Notes under the pieces: generated by a model
What the model was told of the DNA's origin: nothing
Databases searched by the model: none
Seen by the model: only the letters and a program-made list of their open reading frames with translations
NCBI RefSeq assembly: GCF_030719215.1
Contig: NZ_CP120983.1
Location: forward strand, 1,860,001 to 1,924,000
Length of the DNA stretch: 64,000 nt
From: Streptomyces sp. Alt3
GTDB taxonomy: Bacteria; Actinomycetota; Actinomycetes; Streptomycetales; Streptomycetaceae
Direction of reading: 5' to 3'
In this document: piece by piece, positions 8,890 to 15,376 of the stretch
Numbering within the stretch: the stretch's first letter is position 1
How the letters are laid out: every line of letters starts with the position of its first letter
Program-made: the position numbers and the translations under genes

Positions 8890-9717
8890 TCACCTGCCCC
8901 GCCACTTCGGCGGCCGTTTCTCGGTGAAGGCGGCGTGGAACTCGGCGTAGTCCTCACCGTTCATCAGCAGGGCCTGGGTAGCCGCGTCCATCTCCACGGA
9001 GGCGGCGAGCGGCATGTCGAGCTCCGCGGTGAGGAGCGCCTTCGTCTGGGCGAGGGCGAGGGCCGGCCCGTCGGCGAGGCGTCGGGCCAGCGCGGCTGCC
9101 CGGGTGTCGGCCTCCCCTTCGCCGGTCAGCTCGCTGATCAGCCCGATGCGCTCGGCCTCGGGGGCGCGGACGGGTTCTCCGAGCATCAGGATCCGGGTGG
9201 CGTGGCCGAGGCCGACGACGCGGGGCAGAAGGTAGGCGGCGCCCATGTCGCCGCCGGAGAGGCCGACCGCGGTGAAGAGGAAGGCGAAACGGGCGGAGGG
9301 GGCCGCGACCCGGAAGTCGGAGGCCAGGGCGAGGACCGCCCCGGCACCGGCGGCGACTCCGTGCACGGCGGCGACGACGGGGAACGGGCATTCCCGGAGG
9401 GCTCGTACGACCTGCCCCGTCATCCGGTTGAAGTCCAGGAGCTGCGCGGTGTCCATCGCCAGCGTGGCGCCGATGATCTCGTCCACGTCGCCGCCCGAGC
9501 AGAAACCGCGCCCTTCCCCGGCGAGCACGAGGGCGCGCACGGAGCGTTCGCGGGAGAGCTCGGCGAGAAGGTCGCGCAGGTCGGCGTAGGCGCCGAAGGT
9601 GAGTGCGTTGAGCTTCTCGGGACGGGCGAGCGTGACGGTCGCCACGCCGTCGTCGATGGTCAGGCGCAGATGCTTCCAGCGTTCGGTCCGCGAGGCGGAG
9701 CCGGTGAACGGGCTCAT
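8890..9717 (-). CDS. Enoyl-CoA hydratase/isomerase
   Basis: 275-residue crotonase-family protein. It shows the oxyanion-hole segments [19 protein letters not shown] and [24 protein letters not shown], and a catalytic-Glu region around [21 protein letters not shown]. The C-terminal helix ends in ...[19 protein letters not shown]. The chosen ATG (9717) has a strong Shine-Dalgarno sequence, GGAGGGGA, just upstream. It is the first gene of the unit feeding the fused monooxygenase/reductase and fits ring-derived CoA-ester hydration or ring opening in aerobic 2-aminobenzoyl-CoA breakdown. The exact reaction is inferred. Confidence 0.9.
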   Translation of the reverse strand: MSPFTGSASRTERWKHLRLTIDDGVATVTLARPEKLNALTFGAYADLRDLLAELSRERSVRALVLAGEGRGFCSGGDVDEIIGATLAMDTAQLLDFNRMTGQVVRALRECPFPVVAAVHGVAAGAGAVLALASDFRVAAPSARFAFLFTAVGLSGGDMGAAYLLPRVVGLGHATRILMLGEPVRAPEAERIGLISELTGEGEADTRAAALARRLADGPALALAQTKALLTAELDMPLAASVEMDAATQALLMNGEDYAEFHAAFTEKRPPKWRGR

Positions 9718-9766
9718 GGAAGGGTCCCCTCCGGCCGTCGGGCTGCGGCAGATGCGCTTCGAAGTT

Positions 9767-9803
9767 ATCACTCGTCCGTGACTTCCGTCATGAGTACGCG
9801 ATA
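9767..9803 (-). promoter_or_regulatory. Candidate operator upstream of the enoyl-CoA hydratase/monooxygenase operon
   Basis: The core dyad is TGAC-TTCC-GTCA (9779-9790), flanked by an outer inverted pair ACTC...GAGT and by a further TATC...GATA pair. The core differs by one base from the dyad at 3916-3927 in the ligase promoter, and both sites also have GATA a few bases to the right. This suggests one regulator for both halves of the pathway. Confidence 0.5.
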
Positions 9804-9926
9804 GCGCGTCGTCACCACTGTGGCGAAGGTCCCTTTTGTGCCGGCCGACAGCCTCTATGTCCGGGGCGCCTCGCTTCGTATGGTTGAGCGCAGGAAGTCC
9901 TGGTACGGACCACACGGCCAGGACGC

Positions 9927-9958
9927 ATCCGAGGGGGCACGCCCGTGCCCCCTCGGAT
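9927..9958 (+). promoter_or_regulatory. Perfect 14-bp leader hairpin before the ATPase gene
   Basis: Arms 9927-9940 and 9945-9958 are exact inverted copies around a GCCC loop. The right arm contains the in-frame GTG (9945) and most of an in-frame ATG (9957). Both would be buried in the stem, which favours the GTG at 9987 as the real start. It could be a terminator, an attenuator, or a translation-controlling leader. Confidence 0.6.
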
Positions 9959-9986
9959 GTCCCGCTGCCGAACGGAAGCCCCCACT

Positions 9987-10433
9987 GTGCCGCCCGACGT
10001 CCCCCCTCAGCCCTTCTGGCGTATCGCCCTGCCGCACTCCACGGCCGCGGTGCCGATCGCCCGCGCGCTGGTCCGTACGGCGCTGGCGGAACTCGAGGCG
10101 CCGGCGGACAGTGACACGGCCGAACTGCTGACGGCCGAGCTGGTCGCCAACGCCGTGGAGCACACCGACGGCTCCGGGCCCATCGAGCTGGTGGTCGAGC
10201 TCCTGGCCTCCGGCTGCCAGGTCGAGGTGCACGACCACGATCCCGAGCCGCCCGGCGACCTGTCCGGCCTGCTTCCGGAGAGCACTCCGGACCCCTGGCA
10301 GGAGCACGGCAGGGGGCTCCTCCTGATCCGCGCCCTGAGCTCCGCCTGCGGTCACCGCCCCACCGAACACGGCAAGGCGGTCTGGTTCACCCTTCCGTCG
10401 GGCCCGCCGCCGCCCGGTCCTGCCGCCCGCTGA
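9987..10433 (+). CDS. ATP-binding protein, anti-sigma-factor-like (HATPase_c)
   Basis: 148-residue GHKL ATPase of the small serine-kinase/anti-sigma type common in Streptomyces. TAELLTAELVANAVEHTDG is the N-box, and the G-rich lid is HGRGLLLIRALSSACGHRPTEHGKAVWFTL. The start is taken as GTG 9987, which has GGAAG about 9 bp upstream; earlier in-frame codons lie inside a 14-bp hairpin. No target sigma factor or antagonist is adjacent. Its last 47 bp overlap the convergent permease gene, so the two transcripts are antisense at their 3' ends. Confidence 0.8.
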   Translation: MPPDVPPQPFWRIALPHSTAAVPIARALVRTALAELEAPADSDTAELLTAELVANAVEHTDGSGPIELVVELLASGCQVEVHDHDPEPPGDLSGLLPESTPDPWQEHGRGLLLIRALSSACGHRPTEHGKAVWFTLPSGPPPPGPAAR

Positions 10434-11859
10434 CGAGCCGGGAGCGGCTGCGGCTGTACAGCGCGTACACCAGGGCGCCCACGGCCAGGAAGACCACGAA
10501 CTGCACCCAGGTCGTCCAGCCCGTCCCGTACATCAGATACAGGCAGAAGCCGACGCCCAGAACGGGGCTGACCGGGTACAACGGCACCCGGAAGGAACGC
10601 TTCAGGTCCGGGTTGCGGCGGCGCAGCGCGATGACGGCGATGTTGACGACCGCCATGGTGGCGAGCGTGCCGATGGTCGTCAGGTTCACGACGACGTCGA
10701 GGGACGCGAACGCGGCGGGGACCGCGAAGAGGACCGCAACGATCCAGGTGTTGGCGACCGGGGTGCGGGTCTTCGGCGACACGCGCTCGAAGACCCGGGG
10801 GATCAGCCCGTCGCGGGACATCGACATCAGGATCCGGGTCTGGCCGTACATCACCGCCAGGACGACGGAGGCGATGGCGACAACCGCGCCGAAGGCGATG
10901 ATCCCGCCGCCGACGCTCGATCCGGTGACCTTGTCGACGACCAGCGAGAGCGCGGCGGGCTTGTCGGAGACGGCGTCCGCGCCCAGCGACCCGATGGCCC
11001 CGAGGGCGACCGCGCAGTAGAGCAGCGTGACCACGCCGATGCAGATCAGGATCGCGATCGGGATGTTCCGGCGGGGGTTCTTGACCTCCTCGCCGGCGGT
11101 GGTGATGGCGTCGAAGCCGATGTACGAGAAGAACGCCACCGACGCGCCGGCCGTGATCCCTGCCATGCCCTCCGGAGCGAAGGGGGAGAGGTGCCCGTCC
11201 TCGAAAGCGGTGAAGGCGATCGCGCAGAACGCGACGAGGATGCCGATCTTGAGCACCGCCATCGCCGCCGTGGCCCGCGCGCTCTCCCTGATGCCGCGCA
11301 CCAGGAGTGTGGCCGCCATCATGACCACGACGATCGCCGGCAGGTTGATCACACCGCCGTCGCCGGGCCCCGAGGAGAGCGCGGCCGGCAGACTCCAGCC
11401 GACGACGCTGTCCAGCAGCTCGTTGACGTACTGGCTCCACCCGACCGCGACGGCGGAGACCGAGACGCCGTACTCCAGGAGCAGGCACCAGCCCACGAGG
11501 AAGGCGACCCGCTCCCCGAGCGTGGCGTAGGCGAAGGAGTAGGAACTGCCGGAGACCGGGATGGCGCCGCCGAGCTCGGCGAACGAGAAGGCGGTGAAGA
11601 TGCAGGTGATGGCGGCGAGGACGAACGAGACCACCACGGCGGGGCCCGCCTCGGCGACGCTGTCGGACAGACCGACGAAGATGCCGGTGCCGACGATCGC
11701 ACCGACGCCGAAGCACACGAGCTGGAACAGCCCCATGGTGCGCCGCAGGCCGTGCCCTTCCAGGTCGGCTCCGGACTCGGCGAGCAGCAGTTCGGGGCTC
11801 TTGATGCGCGCCCCGTTTCTGCGTGAAGGGCTTGGCGGGGTGGGGGAGACGGCACTCAT
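10387..11859 (-). CDS. Amino acid permease (APC family), linked to arginine deiminase genes
   Basis: 490-residue amino acid-polyamine-organocation permease. The first transmembrane unit holds GVGAIVGTGIFVGLSDSVAEAGPAV, the unwound-helix substrate site. FFSYIGFDAITTAGEEVKNPRRNIP is the cytoplasmic loop typical of cationic amino acid permeases. About 12 hydrophobic segments are visible, plus a 35-residue soluble N-tail. ATG 11859 is chosen because upstream in-frame codons run through the terminator region. It follows ornithine carbamoyltransferase and arginine deiminase genes on the same strand, so arginine uptake or arginine/ornithine exchange is the likely job. A hairpin plus TTTT between it and argF suggests partly independent transcription. 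Confidence 0.82.
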   Translation of the reverse strand: MSAVSPTPPSPSRRNGARIKSPELLLAESGADLEGHGLRRTMGLFQLVCFGVGAIVGTGIFVGLSDSVAEAGPAVVVSFVLAAITCIFTAFSFAELGGAIPVSGSSYSFAYATLGERVAFLVGWCLLLEYGVSVSAVAVGWSQYVNELLDSVVGWSLPAALSSGPGDGGVINLPAIVVVMMAATLLVRGIRESARATAAMAVLKIGILVAFCAIAFTAFEDGHLSPFAPEGMAGITAGASVAFFSYIGFDAITTAGEEVKNPRRNIPIAILICIGVVTLLYCAVALGAIGSLGADAVSDKPAALSLVVDKVTGSSVGGGIIAFGAVVAIASVVLAVMYGQTRILMSMSRDGLIPRVFERVSPKTRTPVANTWIVAVLFAVPAAFASLDVVVNLTTIGTLATMAVVNIAVIALRRRNPDLKRSFRVPLYPVSPVLGVGFCLYLMYGTGWTTWVQFVVFLAVGALVYALYSRSRSRLVSGRQDRAAAGPTEG

Positions 11860-11948
11860 GGGGGGACGGGGTCTCTTCTCTGGTGGTGCGGGGAAACGGA
11901 GCCTGTGGGGGGCTCTCACCTGGGTACGCGCTCCGGACCGGGCACGTG

Positions 11949-11980
11949 AAAAGGGGTTCGGGCGCGCGAGCCCGAACCCC
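11949..11980 (-). terminator. Intrinsic terminator after the carbamoyltransferase gene
   Basis: A perfect 11-bp stem (11953-11963 with 11970-11980, 6-nt loop) is followed on the minus strand by TTTT. It lies 57 bp after the argF stop and about 95 bp before the permease start. Confidence 0.75.
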
Positions 11981-12036
11981 ACCAAGTAGCACCATCGTAG
12001 CCACTTGCACGCATGTTCACCCAATCGGGTGCATTT

Positions 12037-13053
12037 TCATGCGGACTGTGAACCGCCGGCCAGGGTCGCGACCAGGACCGCCTTGATCGTGTGCATCCGG
12101 TTCTCGGCCTCGTCGAAGACGACCGAGTGCGAGGACTCGAAGACCTCGTCGGTGACCTCCAGCTCGGACAGCCCGTGCCGCTCGTGGATCTCCTTGCCCA
12201 CCTTCGTCCCGAGGTCGTGAAAGGCGGGGAGGCAGTGCATGAACTTCACGTCGTCGTTGCCCGTGGCGCGCAGGACGTCCATGGTCACGGCGTAGGGCGA
12301 GAGGGAGGCGATGCGCTCGTCCCAGACGTCCTTGGGCTCCCCCATGGAGACCCAGACGTCGGTGACGACGAAGCCGGCACCTCGTACACCTTCGGCGATG
12401 TCCTCGGTGAGGGTGATGCGCGCGCCGCTCCGCGCGGCGAGCTCGTGCGCACGGTCCACGACGTCCTGGGCCGGCCAGTAGGCGGCGGGCGCGACGATCC
12501 TGACGTCCATGCCCAGCAGGGCGCCGGTGATCAGGTAGGAGTTGCCCATGTTGAAGCGGGCGTCGCCGAGGTAGGCGAAGGCGATCTCCTCCAGGGGCCC
12601 CGCGCTGTGCTCGGTCATCGTGAGGACGTCGGCGAGCATCTGGGTGGGGTGCCAGTCGTCGGTCAATCCGTTGTAGACCGGCACACCGCCGTACGCCGCC
12701 AGCTCCTCGACGGCCTGCTGGCTGTCACCCCGGTACTCGATGGCGTCGAACATCCGGCCGAGCACCCGGGCGGTGTCCTTCACCGACTCCTTGTGTCCCA
12801 TCTGGGACCCCGAGGGGTCGAGGTACGTGGTGGACGCGCCCTGGTCCGCGGCAGCCACCTCGAAGGCGCAACGGGTACGCGTCGAGGTCTTCTCGAAGAT
12901 CAGGGCGATGTTGCTGCCACGCAGCCGCTGCACCTCCGCGCCGGCCTTCTTGGCGGCCTTGAGCTCGGCGGACAGGGCGAGCAGGCCGCGGAACTCCTCG
13001 GCCGTGAAGTCCAGCTCCTTGAGGAAATGGCGGCCTGTGAGGTCTATGGCCAT
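12037..13053 (-). CDS. argF: Ornithine carbamoyltransferase
   Basis: 338-residue transcarbamylase. The carbamoyl-phosphate site STRTR is at residues 57-61, with [25 protein letters not shown] after it. The ornithine-side motif [10 protein letters not shown] and the D-W-H-P-T-Q motif ([15 protein letters not shown]) are present. Its position beside arginine deiminase points to the catabolic direction (citrulline + phosphate to ornithine + carbamoyl phosphate), as in arcB. Sequence alone does not separate catabolic from anabolic forms, and I see no carbamate kinase in the window. A 165-bp gap with a repeat-bearing region separates it from arcA, so it may have its own promoter. Confidence 0.93.
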   Translation of the reverse strand: MAIDLTGRHFLKELDFTAEEFRGLLALSAELKAAKKAGAEVQRLRGSNIALIFEKTSTRTRCAFEVAAADQGASTTYLDPSGSQMGHKESVKDTARVLGRMFDAIEYRGDSQQAVEELAAYGGVPVYNGLTDDWHPTQMLADVLTMTEHSAGPLEEIAFAYLGDARFNMGNSYLITGALLGMDVRIVAPAAYWPAQDVVDRAHELAARSGARITLTEDIAEGVRGAGFVVTDVWVSMGEPKDVWDERIASLSPYAVTMDVLRATGNDDVKFMHCLPAFHDLGTKVGKEIHERHGLSELEVTDEVFESSHSVVFDEAENRMHTIKAVLVATLAGGSQSA

Positions 13054-13101
13054 GGTGACTGCTCCTGGGTCGGACTGCGGACGTACGAACTACTCCCTGG
13101 A

Positions 13102-13135
13102 ACTCTATACGAAGCACCGTATTGCTATACAGAGG
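13102..13135 (-). promoter_or_regulatory. Candidate control site upstream of the carbamoyltransferase gene
   Basis: This AT-rich patch in an otherwise GC-rich gap holds TATAC twice (13106-13110 and 13126-13130). It also has an imperfect dyad with TATA at both ends and AGCA-N6-TGCT inside. It sits about 50-80 bp before the argF start, a usual place for a promoter/operator. I do not recognise the regulator. Confidence 0.35.
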
Positions 13136-13218
13136 TGTCCATGGCTGTGCGCGGAGGGAGCTCCGTCCGTGAGCCGCGCCTCCGGGCGCTCCGCATCCCG
13201 GCAGCCGCCCGCCCCGCC

Positions 13219-14451
13219 TCACACCGCGTCGCGCACCACGGGGCAGCTCATGCAGCGTGGGCCGCCCCGGCCACGGCCCAGCTCGCTGCCCCGGATCTCG
13301 ATGACCTCGATGCCTTCCCTGCGCAGATAGGTGTTGGTGGTGGCGTTGCGCTCGTAGGCGACGACGACACCGGGCTCCACCGCCAGCACGTTGCACCCGT
13401 CGTCCCACTGCTCCCGCTCGGCGGCGTGCACGTCCTGGGTGGCGGTGAGCACCCTGATCCTGTCCAGGCCGAGAGCCGCGGCGATGGCCCGGTGCATGTG
13501 CTCGGGCGGGTGATCGGTCACCTTCAGCTCGCGGGGGCCGGAGCCGGGCTCGATCGTGTAGGAGCGGAGCATGCCGAGTCCGGCGTACTGGGTGAACGTG
13601 TCGCCGTCGATCATCGTCATCACCGTGTCCAGGTGCATGAACGCCCGGCGCTTGGGCATGTCGAGCGCCACGATCGTCCGGGCCGACCCGGCGTCGAAGA
13701 GACCTCTGGCCAGCATCTCCACGGCCTGCGGCGTCGTGCGTTCACTCATCCCGATCAGGACGGCGCCCCGGCCGATGACGAGGACGTCGCCGCCCTCGAT
13801 CGTGGACGGGTAGTCGTCCTGGCCCTCCGACCAGTGGTGGAAGACCCCCGCCTCGGGGCCGGTGAAGAGCGGGTGGTGCCGGTAGATCGCCTCGAAGTGG
13901 ACGGTCTCGCGCTGCCTGGCCGGCCAGCGCATCGCGTTGATGGACACACCGTCGTAGATCCAGGCGGAGGTGTCACGGGTGAAGAGGTGGTTGGGCAGGG
14001 GGCTGAGCAGGAAGTCGTCCAGATCCATGACGTGGAAGCGGACGGAGGTCGGTTCCGCGTGCCGTTCCAGGAACTCCCGCTTCGTCATCCCGCCCACCAG
14101 GGCCTCGGTCAGGTCCGCGGCGGACAGCTCCTCGAAGGCGGCGCGCAGATGCTCGGTGGCGAGCGGGCCGTACTCCTTCTCCGCGAATACCCGGTCGAGG
14201 ACGAGGCGCCTCGCCACCGGGATGTCGAGGGACTCCCGGAGCAACTCGCCGAAGAGGTGCACCTCCACACCTCGGTCGCGCAGCACATCGGCGAAGCCGT
14301 CGTGTTCCTCCCTGGCGCGCCGCACCCACAGCACGTCGTCGAACAGCAGCGCGTCCTTGTTGCTGGGTGTGAGCCGCTTCAGCTCCAGATCGGGGCGGTG
14401 CAGGATGACGCGGCGCAGCCGCCCGGCCTCGGAATCGACATGGAATCCCAT
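13219..14451 (-). CDS. arcA: Arginine deiminase
   Basis: 410-residue guanidino-group hydrolase (arginine to citrulline + NH3). Substrate and catalytic motifs are present: the [13 protein letters not shown] loop, [12 protein letters not shown] with the catalytic Glu, the catalytic-His region [12 protein letters not shown], and the C-terminal [13 protein letters not shown] with the nucleophilic Cys at about residue 400. Length matches the family (about 410). ATG 14451 is chosen over an ATG 48 bp upstream because GAGG precedes it and the protein then starts at [18 protein letters not shown]. With argF and the permease it forms an arginine catabolism cluster that can yield ATP and ammonia, classically under low oxygen. 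Confidence 0.93.
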   Translation of the reverse strand: MGFHVDSEAGRLRRVILHRPDLELKRLTPSNKDALLFDDVLWVRRAREEHDGFADVLRDRGVEVHLFGELLRESLDIPVARRLVLDRVFAEKEYGPLATEHLRAAFEELSAADLTEALVGGMTKREFLERHAEPTSVRFHVMDLDDFLLSPLPNHLFTRDTSAWIYDGVSINAMRWPARQRETVHFEAIYRHHPLFTGPEAGVFHHWSEGQDDYPSTIEGGDVLVIGRGAVLIGMSERTTPQAVEMLARGLFDAGSARTIVALDMPKRRAFMHLDTVMTMIDGDTFTQYAGLGMLRSYTIEPGSGPRELKVTDHPPEHMHRAIAAALGLDRIRVLTATQDVHAAEREQWDDGCNVLAVEPGVVVAYERNATTNTYLRREGIEVIEIRGSELGRGRGGPRCMSCPVVRDAV

Positions 14452-14461
14452 GTCCTCATCC

Positions 14462-14812
14462 TCACCGCGCGGGGCACCGTTCACCCTGCGAACCGCCATC
14501 CCGATCCGGAACGGGCCGGGACCGGGCGCCGGCGGGCGCCTGTTGCTCTCCCGCGGACGCCAGTCGTGCCGCCGGCGGCAGTGGTGCGTGCCGAGGACAG
14601 GCTTCGAATGCCTGGATCACCAGCCCTGCGAAGCGCCGCGAGGCCTTGACCTGGGCGGCGGCCGAAGTGGCGTGGATCCCCTTGTCGGCCATGAGTACGA
14701 GGATCAGGTCGTCCAGGACGAAGTCGGACCGCAGACGCCCTGCTCCCTCGGCTCGCCGCGCCAGTTCTGCGACCGCTCCCACAGGCGACGGTGCGCTCTC
14801 GTCCCCCCGCAC
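14462..14812 (-). pseudogene. TetR-family regulator remnant (C-terminal part only)
   Basis: The translated frame holds ELARRAEGAGRLRSDFVLDD, LILVLMADKGI and [15 protein letters not shown]. This is a typical C-terminal ligand-binding end of actinobacterial TetR regulators. The N-terminal helix-turn-helix is absent: upstream of 14812 no frame shows it within the 150 bp left before the divergent gene. The tail after PLPPAARL also looks eroded. It probably once controlled the divergent NTF2-like gene. Confidence 0.5.
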
Positions 14813-14963
14813 CGGCGTGCCGACCGGGCCGGCCGGCGGTCCTGCCAGCGAGACTGGGACCGGTCACCCCGCCCGCGCCGTCCGGCGTCCCCGACGCGCC
14901 CTGCCTCTCGCTGCCGGCCGCCGGACGTCCACGCTCCCCCCACCACCGAAGGAGCCCTCCTCC

Positions 14964-15299
14964 ATGTCAGCCGAATCGCCCCTGCCCCCGGTGGTCAGTG
15001 CGTTCCTGGACGCCGCGAACGCCCGTGACACGGCCGCCTGGCTCCGGACCTTCGCACCGGACGGCGCCGTGGACGACTGGGGACGCGTGTTCACCGGGTA
15101 CGAGGCGGTGCGCGGCTGGAGCGACGCGGAGTTCATCGGCGCGCGCGTCACCCTCGACGTCACCGAGGTGTCGACGGGGCCCGGGGACGAGGACGTCACC
15201 GTCCTGGCGCAGGTCGGCGGCGACGGCTTCAACGGGCCCTCGCACTTCACGTTCACCGTGCGGGAAGGACTCATCGGCCTGATGCGCATCACGGCCTGA
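14964..15299 (+). CDS. SnoaL/NTF2-like small protein
   Basis: 111-residue alpha+beta barrel protein of the nuclear-transport-factor-2/SnoaL type. VVSAFLDAANARDTAAWLRTFAPDGAVDDWGRVFTG is the N-terminal helix pair leading to the D-W pocket. The remainder alternates strands and ends HFTFTVREGLIGLMRITA. ATG 14964 follows GAGCCCTCCTCC and gives the usual length for the family. These proteins bind or isomerise small molecules; no substrate can be named. It lies divergent from a TetR remnant, the common pairing for inducible SnoaL-like proteins, so its regulator may have been lost. Confidence 0.8.
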   Translation: MSAESPLPPVVSAFLDAANARDTAAWLRTFAPDGAVDDWGRVFTGYEAVRGWSDAEFIGARVTLDVTEVSTGPGDEDVTVLAQVGGDGFNGPSHFTFTVREGLIGLMRITA

Positions 15300-15314
15300 C
15301 CGCGACATGACCGG

Positions 15315-15345
15315 GCCCCGGACGGGCTGACCGCTCGTCCGGGGC
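15315..15345. terminator. Bidirectional terminator hairpin
   Basis: A perfect 10-bp stem, GCCCCGGACG (15315-15324) with CGTCCGGGGC (15336-15345) and an 11-nt loop, lies between the convergent NTF2-like gene and the pnkp gene. Confidence 0.65.
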
Positions 15346-15376
15346 ACCGTCCCGCTGCGTCCGGGGCGTGCCCCTT

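Noticed and set aside
12091..14649. 852-codon + strand frame
   Set aside because: It runs antisense across argF, the gap and arcA. Both minus-strand genes have full catalytic motifs, while this frame has none.
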